Positions 51,575-60,936 of a stretch of 64,000 nt of DNA are shown one piece after another. The first letter of the stretch is position 1, and each line of letters opens with the position of its first letter. The notes under the pieces were generated by a model. It made no database searches. It saw only the letters and a list, made by a program, of their open reading frames with translations, and was not told the origin of the DNA. Position numbers and translations under genes: made by a program. Origin of the DNA: Arthrobacter sp. P2b (GTDB lineage: Bacteria; Actinomycetota; Actinomycetes; Actinomycetales; Micrococcaceae); contig NZ_FVZL01000004.1 in assembly GCF_900168295.1 (NCBI RefSeq), positions 62,001 to 126,000 on the forward strand, read 5' to 3'.

Positions 51575-52399
51575 ATGACCATCCCCGCAAACCCGCCCGC
51601 CGCCGTCGTGCGTCCGGAGAACCCGGCCGCGTTGTCCCCCGCCCAGGCGCGGGCCCTCTTCCGGGCTGGCCTGGTGACGCCCACGTCAGGGTGGAGTGCA
51701 GGCTACACGCAGGCCAACCTGATGATCGTTCCGAAGGCGCAGGCCTTCGACGTGCTGCTGTTCGCGCAGCGGAACCCCAAGCCGTGCCCCGTCCTGGGGG
51801 TGCTCGACGCCGGCGAGACGAGCAGTGCGCTGCTCGCCGGCGGTGACATCCGGACTGACGTGCCGAAGTACGCCGTCTACGAAAACGGCGTGAAGGTGGA
51901 CGAGCCAACGGACATCACGGAGTACTGGCGGGATGACCTGGTCACCTTCATCGTGGGCTGCAGCTTCACGTTCGAGGCCGCGCTGCAGGAGGGCGGCATC
52001 CGCATCGCCCACATCGACCAGGGCGTCAACGTCCCGATGTACCGGACCTCCGTCCGCTGCGAACCGGCCGGCGCCCTGGCCGGGCCGCTGGTAGTGTCCA
52101 TGCGGCCTGTTCCGGCCTCGCAGGTGGCCGACGCCGTCCGCATCACGTCGCGCTACCCCGCCGTCCATGGCGCCCCGGTCCACGTGGGCAATCCGTCCGA
52201 GATTGGCATTGCGGACCTGTCCCGTCCCGACTTCGGCGATCCCGTCCGGATTCCGGAGGGGCACATTCCGGTGTTCTGGGCATGCGGGGTGACCCCGCAG
52301 GCAATGGTGATGGAATCCCGGCCGGCACTGGCCATCGGGCACGCGCCGGGGCACATGCTGATTACGGACGCCCGGGACAGCTCCTACCTGGTGCCCTAG
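51575..52399 (+). CDS. Putative hydro-lyase / D-glutamate cyclase, DUF1445 family
   Basis: 274 residues from the ATG at 51575. Family segments: [68 protein letters not shown], and [33 protein letters not shown]. Relatives include the C-terminal domain of human D-glutamate cyclase, which makes 5-oxo-D-proline from D-glutamate. The neighbouring pxp genes for 5-oxoprolinase, and a shared operator, strongly support an oxoproline role here. Confidence 0.88.
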   Translation: MTIPANPPAAVVRPENPAALSPAQARALFRAGLVTPTSGWSAGYTQANLMIVPKAQAFDVLLFAQRNPKPCPVLGVLDAGETSSALLAGGDIRTDVPKYAVYENGVKVDEPTDITEYWRDDLVTFIVGCSFTFEAALQEGGIRIAHIDQGVNVPMYRTSVRCEPAGALAGPLVVSMRPVPASQVADAVRITSRYPAVHGAPVHVGNPSEIGIADLSRPDFGDPVRIPEGHIPVFWACGVTPQAMVMESRPALAIGHAPGHMLITDARDSSYLVP

Positions 52400-52423
52400 G
52401 CACTGCTGCAGAAGTCAGGCAGC

Positions 52424-53137
52424 TTAGGCAGGGTCCACGGCGGCCGGCCCGGCCGGGACAGCGCCGATATGGACCAGCAGCTCATGCTCAGCGGTGTCCA
52501 GGTAGCGCCGGAGCTCGGCGGCTGCCTCTTCGCGCTGGCCGGCACGGATTTGCTGCACGAGGGCGACGTTCCGGTCCACGTAGTGGCTGTGGAAGTCAGG
52601 CGTGGTGGCCATCGCATGGAAGACCAGGCGCATTTCCGCGAGCACCTTTTCCATCAGCTCGGACAGTGATGCGCTGCCGGACAGGGCCACCAGGGCCTTG
52701 TGCAGCTCCTGGTTGGCGTCGGCCATCTCGGGCACCGAGTTGGCAGCCTTGGCCGCCTGCGCCCTGGCAACAATGGCCTCCAGGTGTTCCAGCGCCCCGG
52801 GCGGCATCTCGCCCCATTGGACGGCGGCCGGCTCGATCAGCCGGCGAACCCGGTAGATCTCCCGCACATCCTCAGCTCCGGGAGCGGCAACATAGACGCC
52901 CCGGTTGGGAATCCGCTGCACCATCGACTCCCCGGCCAGGACCGTAAAGGCCTCGCGCAGAGTATTCCGGGAAACGCCGAGGGCTTCAGAGAGCTTCTGC
53001 TCCGAGAGTTTGGTCCCCGGCGGAAGCTCACCGGCCGAAATGCGCGAGCGGAGCACGCTGGCCACCCACGCCCCCGTGTGGGCGTGGGCTGCCTGGGCGC
53101 CGTCGGCGATCCCCTGGAGTGCTGCGTTCATGGGCAT
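52424..53137 (-). CDS. GntR-family regulator with FCD domain
   Basis: 237 residues. N-terminal winged HTH (LRSRISAGELPPGTKLSEQKLSEALGVSRNTLREAFTVLAGESMVQRIPNRGVYV) and an all-helical FCD effector domain (EHLEAIVARAQAA, DANQELHKALVALSGS, NVALVQQIRAGQREEAAAELRRYLDTAE) with metal-binding His/Asp positions. It is the last gene of the pxp operon and convergent with the D-glutamate cyclase gene, so it is the obvious candidate to bind the palindromes at 51470 and 57400. Confidence 0.94.
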   Translation of the reverse strand: MPMNAALQGIADGAQAAHAHTGAWVASVLRSRISAGELPPGTKLSEQKLSEALGVSRNTLREAFTVLAGESMVQRIPNRGVYVAAPGAEDVREIYRVRRLIEPAAVQWGEMPPGALEHLEAIVARAQAAKAANSVPEMADANQELHKALVALSGSASLSELMEKVLAEMRLVFHAMATTPDFHSHYVDRNVALVQQIRAGQREEAAAELRRYLDTAEHELLVHIGAVPAGPAAVDPA

Positions 53138-53141
53138 CGTT

Positions 53142-53161
53142 CCAATCTATCGAAAGATTGG
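53142..53161. promoter_or_regulatory. Palindrome upstream of gntR
   Basis: CCAATCTATCGAAAGATTGG: 7-bp arms CCAATCT / AGATTGG around a 6-nt centre, ending 5 bp from the gntR ATG. It differs from the ATTGTTCAACAAT sites. It may be an internal operator or promoter-linked site for gntR. Confidence 0.55.
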
Positions 53162-53183
53162 CCTTCCCCAGTTCAGGCGGCCG

Positions 53184-54917
53184 CTATGCGATCCGGCAAA
53201 GGACGTCACCGCGGCCGACGACGTTGCCGGGCTCCTGCGGGCCCCGCGCCAGGGTGCCGCTGCGGTGGGCGGGCACCACGGTTTCCATCTTCATCGCCTC
53301 CAGCACGGCCACCGGCTGGCCGGCCTCAACGTGTTCGCCATCCTCGGCCACCCATTTCACCAGGGAACCTGACATCGGTGAGGCGAGTTCGGCGTCGTCC
53401 TCTTCCTCGGCCGCCGCAGAGGAGTGGCCTGCGCCGCCGCCTCCGCTGAGCAGGGCTTCGTACAGCTTCGCCGGCAACCCGAGCTGCACGGCCTTGCCGT
53501 CCAGCTCCACCGTGAAGGTCCTGCGGGCGGCACCGGGCTGGGTGCGGGCTATCTCCGGAGAGGCCGCCAGCTGCTCCGCGAATTCATTCTCGATCCAGGT
53601 GGTGTGCACGCCCAGTCCTTCCTCGGCCGTGAAGGCGGGATGGCGGACCACGGCACGGTGGAACGGCAGGACGGTGGGCAGCCCCACGATGCGCATCTCC
53701 TCGAGCGCGGCGGCGGCGCGGCGGAGCGCCTGCGGCCGGTCCTCGCCGTGGACGATGAGCTTGGCGAGCAGGGAATCGTATTCACCCGGGACCACGGAGC
53801 CGGACCGGACGCCGGAGTCGACGCGGATGCCGGCGCCGGTGGGCGGTTCAAAGGCCTCAATGGTGCCCGGGCCGGGGAGGAAGCCGCGGGCCGGGTCCTC
53901 GGCATTGAGCCGGAATTCGATGGCATGGCCGCGGGGCTCGGGGTCGGACGTGATGCCAAGGACGCCGCCGGCGGCGATGCGGAACTGCTCGCGGACCAGG
54001 TCCACGCCGGACGTTTCTTCGGTGACGGGATGCTCCACCTGCAGGCGGGTGTTCACCTCAAGGAAGGAGATGATCCCGTCCTTGCCCACCAGGAACTCGA
54101 CGGTCCCGGCGCCGTGGTAGTCCGCTTCCCGGCAGATCGCCTTGGCGGATTCGTGGATCAGCGAGCGCTGCTCCACTGTGAGGAACGGTGCCGGGGCTTC
54201 CTCCACGAGCTTCTGGTTGCGGCGCTGCAGCGAGCAGTCGCGGGTTCCCAGGACCACCACGTTGCCGTGGGTATCGGCCAGGACCTGCGCTTCGACGTGC
54301 CGGGGCTGGTCCAGGAACCGCTCCACAAAGCACTCGCCGCGGCCGAACGCCACAGTGGATTCGCGGACCGCGGATTCGAACGCGTCTTCCACGTCCTCCA
54401 TCCGCCGGGCCACCTTCAGTCCCCGGCCGCCGCCGCCGAACGCGGCCTTGATGGCCACCGGCAGGCCGTATTCCCGGGCGAAGGCCAGCACTTCCTCGGC
54501 ATTGGCTAGGGGTCCGTCGCTGCCGGGCACAAGCGGCGCGCCGGCCCGGACGGCGATCTCCCGGGCGGTCACCTTGTTGCCCAGGGCACGGATCGAATCG
54601 GGCGACGGACCCACCCACGCCAGGCCAGCATTGATGACGGCTTCGGCAAAGTCCGCATTCTCGGAGAGGAACCCGTAGCCGGGGTGGATGGCGTCCGCAC
54701 CTGAGCGCTTGGCGGCGTCCAGGAGCTTGGCGATGTCCAGGTACGTTTCGGCGCTGGCGGTGCCGCCCAGAGCGTACGCCTCGTCAGCGAGCCGCACGTG
54801 CAGGCTGTCGGCGTCCGGGTCGGAGTAGACGGCGACGGACCCGAGCCCGGAGTCCGAGCACGCCCGGGCAATCCGCACTGCAATTTCGCCGCGGTTGGCA
54901 ATCAGGACTTTTTTCAT
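53184..54917 (-). CDS. Biotin carboxylase fused to biotin carboxyl carrier protein
   Basis: 577 residues. Residues 1-450 are biotin carboxylase: [34 protein letters not shown], the ATP-grasp Gly-rich loop [29 protein letters not shown]. The C-terminal biotinyl domain carries EAMKMET with the biotinylated Lys. An acidic linker ([18 protein letters not shown]) joins them. It overlaps pxpBC. This AccA3-like layout normally works with an acyl-CoA carboxyltransferase, absent here; the only carboxyltransferase-like partner in the operon is PxpBC. Confidence 0.95.
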   Translation of the reverse strand: MKKVLIANRGEIAVRIARACSDSGLGSVAVYSDPDADSLHVRLADEAYALGGTASAETYLDIAKLLDAAKRSGADAIHPGYGFLSENADFAEAVINAGLAWVGPSPDSIRALGNKVTAREIAVRAGAPLVPGSDGPLANAEEVLAFAREYGLPVAIKAAFGGGGRGLKVARRMEDVEDAFESAVRESTVAFGRGECFVERFLDQPRHVEAQVLADTHGNVVVLGTRDCSLQRRNQKLVEEAPAPFLTVEQRSLIHESAKAICREADYHGAGTVEFLVGKDGIISFLEVNTRLQVEHPVTEETSGVDLVREQFRIAAGGVLGITSDPEPRGHAIEFRLNAEDPARGFLPGPGTIEAFEPPTGAGIRVDSGVRSGSVVPGEYDSLLAKLIVHGEDRPQALRRAAAALEEMRIVGLPTVLPFHRAVVRHPAFTAEEGLGVHTTWIENEFAEQLAASPEIARTQPGAARRTFTVELDGKAVQLGLPAKLYEALLSGGGGAGHSSAAAEEEDDAELASPMSGSLVKWVAEDGEHVEAGQPVAVLEAMKMETVVPAHRSGTLARGPQEPGNVVGRGDVLCRIA

Positions 54918-56593
54918 GGCTGGCTTCCTTCAAACGCGGTGGCGCCTACGGCTGATTCACGGGGGGTTTCCTGGCGGGCTGCCTGGTCAACAACTTCCTG
55001 GTCAACAGGCTCCAGGGTGCGGGGGTCCACGATGGTGAACTCCACGTGGCGCCCGGGCGGCAACTGGGCAGCCAGGGGCAGGTCTTCGGGCACGACGACG
55101 GCGATCACCGGGTATCCGCCGGTCACCGGGTGGTCGGCCAGGAACAGGACCGGGTGTCCGTTGGGCGGCATCTGCAGTGCCCCGGCCACCGTTCCTTCAC
55201 TGGGCAGTTCACCGTCCCGGGCGCGTTCAAGGGCGCGGCCCTCCTCCGGCGGGGCGAGCCGGACACCGATCCGGTTGGACTGCTCGGTGACCAGCCACTG
55301 CTGGCCGGTGAAGAGACCGATGGCTTCGGCGTCGAACCAGTCATCACGGGGGCCGAGTGTCACGCGCAGGGTGGTGGTCGATGACCCGGCTTCCAGCATG
55401 CCGTCCTCCGGTATTCCCACCGGCCAGACTCCTGTTATGGGGGCAACGGGCACGAAAGTCCCCGCCGCCAGCGGGGCCGGTCCGATGCCGGACATCGAAT
55501 CGCTGGAACGGCTGCCCAGGACCGGGGGAACATCGAACCCGCCGCGCACGGCCAGGTAGCTCCGCACGCCGGCGCTGGGCGGACTGATGGTGAGCGTCTC
55601 GCCGTCGAGCAGGGCAAAGGGTGTATGCATGGCCGGGTGCCGCAGGAGCGTCCGGGATTCGTCGCGGATTTCAAGGACAGCCGGAGCACCGGCAACAGCC
55701 AGCACCTGGTCGCCATCGGCCCGCACGGCGAGGCCGCCGAGGAGGTTTTCGACGACGGCAGCATCGGGCCCGTTGCCTGCCAACCGGTTCGCCTGACGGA
55801 CGGAGCGCTGGTCGGCAGCACCGGACACGGAGACACCGAGGTCCCCGAAACCGGGCCGGCCCAGGTCCTGGACCAGGGACTGCAGCCCCGGGGCCTGGAC
55901 GGTGAGCCCGGAGCGGGATTCCGTGTTTTCGGGAGAAGCCGGCTTTACCTCTTCAGCTGAGGGGGCTGCCACTGCTTCCCGCACCGCGACGTAGCGGACG
56001 GTATCGCCCGGGCGGACCAGTGCCGGGGACTCCCGGCCCAGGTCCCACATCACCGCGCTGGTGTGGCCGAGGAGCTGCCAGCCGCCCGGGGACTGACGCG
56101 GGTAGACGGCGGAGAATGCGCCGCCAAGCGCCACGGAGCCGGCGGGCACGGCGGTGCGGGGCGAGCTGCGGCGGGGCACGTTCAGCGAGCCGTTCTCGCC
56201 CACCAGGTAGGTGAAGCCGGGGGCAAAGCCGCCGAACGCCCCGGTCCATGCCTGCCCGGTGTGGGCGGCAATCACGCCGTCGGCACCCAGTCCGGTAAGC
56301 CGGCCCACTTCGGCGAGGTCTTCGCCGTCGTACACCACTTCGATGGTGACCTCGTTGCCGGTGCCATGGTGGCGGGCCGTGAGGTCAAGGTGCGGAAGCA
56401 GTTCGCGGGCGGCGCCGGTGTGGAACCGGGAAGCAAACTTGACCAGCACGGTGGCAGCGCCGGCGATGGCATCCAGCTGGCCCGGCAGGGGGTCGGCCTC
56501 CAGCCGGTGGTGCAGGGCGAGCACCGACGCGAGGTCGGTCAGCTCTACGAGGACCGCACGGGGACCGGCCCAACGGATACCGGTGATGCTCAT
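54914..56593 (-). CDS. pxpBC: 5-oxoprolinase subunits PxpB-PxpC fusion (KipI-KipA type)
   Basis: 559 residues. Residues about 1-210 match PxpB/KipI ([67 protein letters not shown]). Residues about 230-540 match PxpC/KipA ([65 protein letters not shown]). PxpABC cleave 5-oxoproline to glutamate with ATP. These domains also resemble the carboxyltransferase part of urea amidolyase. Coupled to pxpA by a 4-nt overlap. Confidence 0.95.
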   Translation of the reverse strand: MSITGIRWAGPRAVLVELTDLASVLALHHRLEADPLPGQLDAIAGAATVLVKFASRFHTGAARELLPHLDLTARHHGTGNEVTIEVVYDGEDLAEVGRLTGLGADGVIAAHTGQAWTGAFGGFAPGFTYLVGENGSLNVPRRSSPRTAVPAGSVALGGAFSAVYPRQSPGGWQLLGHTSAVMWDLGRESPALVRPGDTVRYVAVREAVAAPSAEEVKPASPENTESRSGLTVQAPGLQSLVQDLGRPGFGDLGVSVSGAADQRSVRQANRLAGNGPDAAVVENLLGGLAVRADGDQVLAVAGAPAVLEIRDESRTLLRHPAMHTPFALLDGETLTISPPSAGVRSYLAVRGGFDVPPVLGSRSSDSMSGIGPAPLAAGTFVPVAPITGVWPVGIPEDGMLEAGSSTTTLRVTLGPRDDWFDAEAIGLFTGQQWLVTEQSNRIGVRLAPPEEGRALERARDGELPSEGTVAGALQMPPNGHPVLFLADHPVTGGYPVIAVVVPEDLPLAAQLPPGRHVEFTIVDPRTLEPVDQEVVDQAARQETPRESAVGATAFEGSQP

Positions 56594-57348
56594 GCAAAGC
56601 TCCGGACGGTGACGCCGGCTTGTTCGAGTCCCGCGCGTACCGCTCCGGCCATGGCAACGGCACCCGGGGTGTCACCGTGGACGCAGATGCTGTCCGCCTG
56701 GACCTGCAGCACGGACCCGTCACGGGCAATGATCGTCCTGTCGGTGGCGAGCCGGACCATGTTCTCGGTGATGGCGCTGTGGTCGTGCAGTACGGCACCT
56801 TCCTCCCGGCGGGAGACGAGGGTTCCGTCGGGGTTGTAGGCGCGGTCCGCGAAGGCTTCGGAGAGCGGCGTAAGGCCCCGCGCAGCGGCCTTTTTCCCTG
56901 CAACGGCGCCCGGGAGGAGCAGCAGCGGGAGGTCCGGGTTGAACGCATGCACGGCGTCCACCACCGCCTGGGCGTGGACCTCGTGGTGCACGATGGTGTT
57001 GTAGAGGGCACCGTGGGGTTTGACGTACTTGACCTCGGCGCCGGCTGCGCGGGCAAGGGCCTGCAGCGCGCCGAGCTGGTACAGGACATCATCGGCAAGC
57101 TCGGTGGCGGAGCAGTCGAGGAACCGGCGGCCGAAGCCGGCAAGGTCACGGTAGCCCACGTGCGCGCCGATGGTAACGCCGGCGGCGACAGCATCCCGGC
57201 AGGTGCGGGCAATGGTGGAAGGATCGCCCGCGTGGAAGCCGCAGGCCACGTTGGCGCTGGTCACGTGGCGGAAGACGGCGGCATCGTCGCCCATGGTCCA
57301 GTTGCCGAAGGATTCCCCGACGTCGCTGTTCAGATCGATGAAAGGCAT
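56590..57348 (-). CDS. pxpA: 5-oxoprolinase subunit PxpA (LamB/YcsF family)
   Basis: 252 residues, standard length. Family motifs: [65 protein letters not shown] and [10 protein letters not shown]. First gene of the operon pxpA-pxpBC-BC/BCCP-gntR. The GntR-type palindrome lies 52-66 bp upstream of its ATG, a position suited to repression. Confidence 0.97.
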   Translation of the reverse strand: MPFIDLNSDVGESFGNWTMGDDAAVFRHVTSANVACGFHAGDPSTIARTCRDAVAAGVTIGAHVGYRDLAGFGRRFLDCSATELADDVLYQLGALQALARAAGAEVKYVKPHGALYNTIVHHEVHAQAVVDAVHAFNPDLPLLLLPGAVAGKKAAARGLTPLSEAFADRAYNPDGTLVSRREEGAVLHDHSAITENMVRLATDRTIIARDGSVLQVQADSICVHGDTPGAVAMAGAVRAGLEQAGVTVRSFA

Positions 57349-57399
57349 GTGACCCTCGTCTCAGGTTGGATTCTTCATCCATCATGCCTCAAGAACCAG

Positions 57400-57414
57400 G
57401 ATTGTTCAACAATC
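57400..57414. promoter_or_regulatory. GntR-type operator upstream of pxpA
   Basis: Perfect palindrome GATTGTTCAACAATC. The inner 13 bp plus the final C are identical to the palindrome at 51470-51483 in front of the D-glutamate cyclase gene, 5.9 kb away. It lies between the fabF hairpin and pxpA. Confidence 0.85.
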
Positions 57415-57435
57415 TTTTTACCGCAGTCTGGTTAG

Positions 57436-57502
57436 AGCAACGCGGGGTCACTTTCGGCCCAATCCGCACCTCGGATTGGGCCCGTAGTGACCCCGCGTTG
57501 CT
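57436..57502 (-). terminator. Very long two-part hairpin after fabF
   Basis: A 17-bp perfect outer stem (57436-57452 and 57486-57502), a 3x3 internal loop, then an 11-bp inner stem (GGCCCAATCCG / CGGATTGGGCC) with a 5-nt loop. It begins 4 nt after the fabF stop. There is no U-tract, so it may stop transcription by another route, protect the mRNA end, or be a palindromic mobile element. Confidence 0.7.
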
Positions 57503-57506
57503 GTGC

Positions 57507-58736
57507 TTACTCCCCGGTGATCACCAAGGCGACACTGTGCCCGCCGAAGCCGAAGGCGTTCACCAGGCCGGCCCGGGGATTTCCCGCCGGCAGGGCGTAC
57601 GCTTCCTCGGTGATGACGTTCAGGTCCACTTCGGGGTCCTGCGCCTCAACGTTCAGGGTGCCCGGAAGCTGGCCGGTCCGCAGGGCTTCAAGCACAACGA
57701 CGGCGGCCAGCGCGCCGGCCCCGCCCAGCAGGTGGCCGGTGTGCCCCTTGGTGGAGGTGACGGGTAGGTCCGCGCCGAAGATCGCGTTGATGGCCTGGCC
57801 TTCGAGCCGGTCCCCCACCGGGGTGGAGGTGGCGTGGGCGTGGACGAAGCCGATGTCCGCGGGCTCCATGCCCGCCGACTCCAGGGCCTTCTGCATCACG
57901 CGCCGCTGCATCGCGGGGTCTGCCGCCACGATGTCGTTCGCGTCGGAGGTGACCGCGCCGCCGGCTACGGCTCCCAGCACCAAAGCGCCGCGGGCGCGGG
58001 CGTGCTCTTCGCTTTCCAGCACCACGACGCCGGCGCCTTCCGCGAGAACAAAGCCGTCCCGGCCGCCGTCGAACGGGCGCGAGGCCCGCTGTGGATCGTC
58101 GGAGCGGGTGGACAGTGCACGGATCTGGGAGAAGCCGGTGATCACCAGGTCGTTGACGGAGGCGTCAACACCGCCTGCAATGACGACGTCGGCAGCGCCG
58201 GAGCGGATCATCTCGGCTGCCTGGACAATCGCCTCGGCGCCGGATGCGCAGGCGCTGACGGGCGTTCGGGCGCCGCCGCGGGCGCCGAGGTCGATGGACA
58301 CCCAGGCCGCGGGGCCGTTGACCATGAGCCGGGTCAGGGTATGGGGAGACACCTTGCGGGGCCCGGATTCCGCGAGGGTGCGATCCTGTTCCAGAGTGGA
58401 GCCAAGGCCGCCGTACGCGGAGCCGATCACCACGGCGAAGCGTTCCGGGTCCACCTCAGGGGCGCCGGCCTGCTTCCACGCTTCCCGCGCGGCAATGAGC
58501 GCGAGCTGGCCGCAGCGGTCCATCCGCTTGATCTCGCGGGTGCTCAGGTGCTCGGAAAGGTCGGCGGGCGCCTGGCCGGCGATCTTGACGGGCAGCTGCT
58601 CAGCCCACTCCTCCTCCAGGGCGGCGATGCCGGACTGCCCGGCCAGGAGGGCCGTCCAGGTTTCGGCCACCGACGATCCGAGCGGGTTGATGGTCCCGGC
58701 ACCGGTGACCAGCGCGCGTGGTTGTGATGCTGTCAT
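57507..58736 (-). CDS. fabF: Beta-ketoacyl-ACP synthase II
   Basis: 409 residues. Condensing enzyme of fatty-acid elongation. Catalytic triad: Cys in VSACASGAEAIVQA, His in HAHATSTPVGD, and His in STKGHTGHLLGGAGALA. N-terminus ALVTGAGTINPLGSSVAETW and C-terminus NAFGFGGHSVALVI are as in FabF. It lies 6 bp after prfC on the same strand, away from other fatty-acid genes, so it may be an additional synthase rather than the main FabF. Confidence 0.95.
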   Translation of the reverse strand: MTASQPRALVTGAGTINPLGSSVAETWTALLAGQSGIAALEEEWAEQLPVKIAGQAPADLSEHLSTREIKRMDRCGQLALIAAREAWKQAGAPEVDPERFAVVIGSAYGGLGSTLEQDRTLAESGPRKVSPHTLTRLMVNGPAAWVSIDLGARGGARTPVSACASGAEAIVQAAEMIRSGAADVVIAGGVDASVNDLVITGFSQIRALSTRSDDPQRASRPFDGGRDGFVLAEGAGVVVLESEEHARARGALVLGAVAGGAVTSDANDIVAADPAMQRRVMQKALESAGMEPADIGFVHAHATSTPVGDRLEGQAINAIFGADLPVTSTKGHTGHLLGGAGALAAVVVLEALRTGQLPGTLNVEAQDPEVDLNVITEEAYALPAGNPRAGLVNAFGFGGHSVALVITGE

Positions 58737-58742
58737 ATCGCC

Positions 58743-60356
58743 CTACTTCGCGGGGTTGTGGGTGCCGATGGGCACCAGGGTGAGGTCCGGGTGGTTCTTT
58801 TCGATCCGCCGCAGTGCCCAGACGTCGTTGAACAGTGCGAGGTATTCGCCGTCTGACCGCAAAAGCACCTCGGCGCCCGGCACGTTTGCCAGCGCCGGCA
58901 TGGCATCCGCCGTCGAAATCCTGGCCAGTGAGTACGGCAGGCGCTCCAGGCGCATGGGGGCGCTGAAGTCGTGGGCCATGCGGTCCTCCACCACTTCGAA
59001 CTGCATGGGGCCGACGGCGGCGAGCACCGGCGCCTGGTCTCCGCGGACGTCGGAGCGGAGCACCTGGATGACGCCCTCGTGCTCGAGTTGTTCGATGCCG
59101 CGGCGGAATTGCTTGAACTTGCTGGGGTCCTTGGAGCGCGCAACCTGGAAATGCTCGGGAGCGAACAACGGGATGGCGGGATACTCCACCGGTTCCTCCA
59201 GGAACAGGCTGTCACCGACGCGCAGGGAGGAGGCGTTGACCAGGCCCACCACGTCGCCGGGATAGGCCTCGTCAATGACTTCGCGTTCCCGGCCGAACAC
59301 CTGCTGGGCGTACTTGGTGGCGAAGGACTTGCCGGTGCGGGTCTGGGTGACCACCATGCCGCGCTCGAAGACGCCGGAGCAGACGCGGATGAAGGCCACA
59401 TGGTCGCGGTGGGCCTTGTTCATGCCGGCCTGGACCTTGAAGACAAAGCCGGAGAACGGCGACTCGACGGGCCTCGGCGTGCCGTCCACGTCGGGGCGGG
59501 GCGCTGCGGGCGGGGCAAAGTCCACCAGCGCGTCCAGCAACTCCTTGACGCCGAAGTTGAGCGCGGCGGAGCTGAACAGGATGGGGGTCGCCTTGCCGGC
59601 GTGGAAGCTCTCGACGTCGAACTCCAGGTTCGATTCGATCACCAGGCCGGCCTCGTCCACGGCGTCCGACCAGTTGCTGCCCTGGCTTTCCGCCGCTTCC
59701 TCGGGGGTGAAGTATTCGGTGATGGCGATCTGCGCGCCGGCGTTGTTGCGCTGGAACCGGGCGAAGCGGTCATTGCGCAGGTCCCACACGCCGCGGAAAT
59801 CGCCGGAGATGCCCACCGCCCAGGTCAGGGGCATGGGCTGCAGGCCGGTGCGCTCGGTGATTTCGTCCATCAGGGCCAGGGCGTCGAGTCCGGGGCGGTC
59901 CCACTTGTTGATGACGGTGATGATGGGAAGGTTGCGCTGCTTGCAGACCTCGAACAGCTTCATGGTCTGGGTTTCCAGGCCCTTGGCGGCGTCCACCAGC
60001 ATCACGGCGCAGTCGACGGCGGCGAGCACTCGGTAGGTGTCTTCGGAGAAGTCGGCGTGGCCGGGGGTGTCCAGCAGGTTGATGACGGTGTCCCGGTAGG
60101 AGAACTGCAGGGCCGCCGAGCTGATGGAGATGCCGCGGTCCTTCTCCATCTGCATCCAGTCCGAGACGGTCTCCTTGCGGTTCGCCTTGCCGCTGGAGGC
60201 GCCGGCAGTGCCGATCACCTTGGCATGCAGTGCGAGCGCCTCGGTCAGCGTGGACTTGCCGGCATCGGGGTGCGAAATGACAGCAAAGGTCCGACGGCGG
60301 CCTGCCTCTTTGTGAATCGCCGAGATCCGGGCGGGGGTCAGGACATCTTGGGACAC
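58743..60356 (-). CDS. prfC: Peptide chain release factor 3
   Basis: 537-residue translational GTPase that recycles RF1/RF2. I chose the GTG at 60356, giving VSQDVLTPARISAIHKEAGRRRTFAVISHPDAGKSTLTEAL, with the P-loop SHPDAGKST, then DTPGHADFSEDTYRVL (G3) and NKWDRPG (G4). The frame stays open another 122 codons upstream but crosses a 2x33-bp tandem repeat and lacks similarity. First gene of prfC-fabF. Confidence 0.97.
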   Translation of the reverse strand: MSQDVLTPARISAIHKEAGRRRTFAVISHPDAGKSTLTEALALHAKVIGTAGASSGKANRKETVSDWMQMEKDRGISISSAALQFSYRDTVINLLDTPGHADFSEDTYRVLAAVDCAVMLVDAAKGLETQTMKLFEVCKQRNLPIITVINKWDRPGLDALALMDEITERTGLQPMPLTWAVGISGDFRGVWDLRNDRFARFQRNNAGAQIAITEYFTPEEAAESQGSNWSDAVDEAGLVIESNLEFDVESFHAGKATPILFSSAALNFGVKELLDALVDFAPPAAPRPDVDGTPRPVESPFSGFVFKVQAGMNKAHRDHVAFIRVCSGVFERGMVVTQTRTGKSFATKYAQQVFGREREVIDEAYPGDVVGLVNASSLRVGDSLFLEEPVEYPAIPLFAPEHFQVARSKDPSKFKQFRRGIEQLEHEGVIQVLRSDVRGDQAPVLAAVGPMQFEVVEDRMAHDFSAPMRLERLPYSLARISTADAMPALANVPGAEVLLRSDGEYLALFNDVWALRRIEKNHPDLTLVPIGTHNPAK

Positions 60357-60658
60357 GGTGCTACTTTCGCTGCGGGTGGGACTGCCCGGGCGCCTTTCGG
60401 GCACTGCGCGCCGGGGCGCTGCGGCCCGAGGCCGGGAAACGGGCTGGCGGAAAGCCAAGTTCCAGTTTATCGCAGGGCGGCAAATCCCAGCGGTCCCGTT
60501 TATCGCAGGGCGGCAAATCCCAGCGGTCCCGCTTAACGCCGCCGAAACCAGCAGTTCAAAGCCGCGAAATGAGTCCCCGCTACCGTGGCCGCATGATGAC
60601 GCGTGGCAATGCCTTCCGCGGCAGTTGCACATCCTGCGGGGAAAGGAACTGATCAGCC
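60357..60658. other. Intergenic region upstream of prfC with 33-bp tandem repeat
   Basis: About 300 bp between prfC and the small plus-strand gene at 60659. Its main feature is the tandem repeat at 60465-60530; otherwise it would be a GC-rich divergent promoter region. Confidence 0.5.
60465..60530. repeat. Perfect tandem repeat, 2 x 33 bp
   Basis: Two identical 33-bp units, 60465-60497 and 60498-60530, each beginning GTTTATCGCAGGGCGGCAAA. The following bases (GCTTAACGC) look like the start of a decayed third unit. It lies 109-174 bp upstream of the prfC GTG, within its expected promoter or leader. Confidence 0.9.
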
Positions 60659-60895
60659 GTGCACGGTATCTATTTTTCGGGCAACCTCTTTTTTGATCCC
60701 CTTGCGGGCGGGCTGTCAGCACCCGGCGGTGGCGCCGGTGTGCGCGGAGGCGAGCCCGTGGACAGTGCAGGCGGCAGGCCCCCGCGCCGCGGGACGCAGA
60801 CGCTGGCCGAACAGAAGGCGCTCCGCGCCGCGTCCCTTGTGAAAGTCAGCAGGGACCTGGAACGGATGGTGCGGGAGCGCACACGCTCCCGGTGA
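60659..60895 (+). CDS. Small protein, unknown function
   Basis: 78 residues from GTG. N-terminal MHGIYFSGNLFFDPLAGGLSAPGGG is hydrophobic to neutral; the C-terminal half (TLAEQKALRAASLVKVSRDLERMVRERTRSR) is a basic helix. AAAGGAA lies upstream. It ends 41 bp before the 2H-phosphoesterase gene. Family not recognised; moderate coding character. Confidence 0.5.
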   Translation: MHGIYFSGNLFFDPLAGGLSAPGGGAGVRGGEPVDSAGGRPPRRGTQTLAEQKALRAASLVKVSRDLERMVRERTRSR

Positions 60896-60936
60896 CGCTT
60901 CCCGGTGTTTATGGCCTGTAGCGGCATGATGGGTGC

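Noticed and set aside
52282-52947. 221-residue plus-strand open frame over the end of the DUF1445 gene and gntR
   Set aside because: It overlaps two clearly recognisable genes in other frames and is arginine/proline-rich, as is typical for shadow frames.
60465-60530. CRISPR-like direct repeats
   Set aside because: Only two adjacent copies, no spacers and no cas genes nearby.
58971-60536. 521-residue plus-strand open frame over prfC
   Set aside because: Shadow of the release-factor gene; it ends in the tandem repeat and has no motifs.
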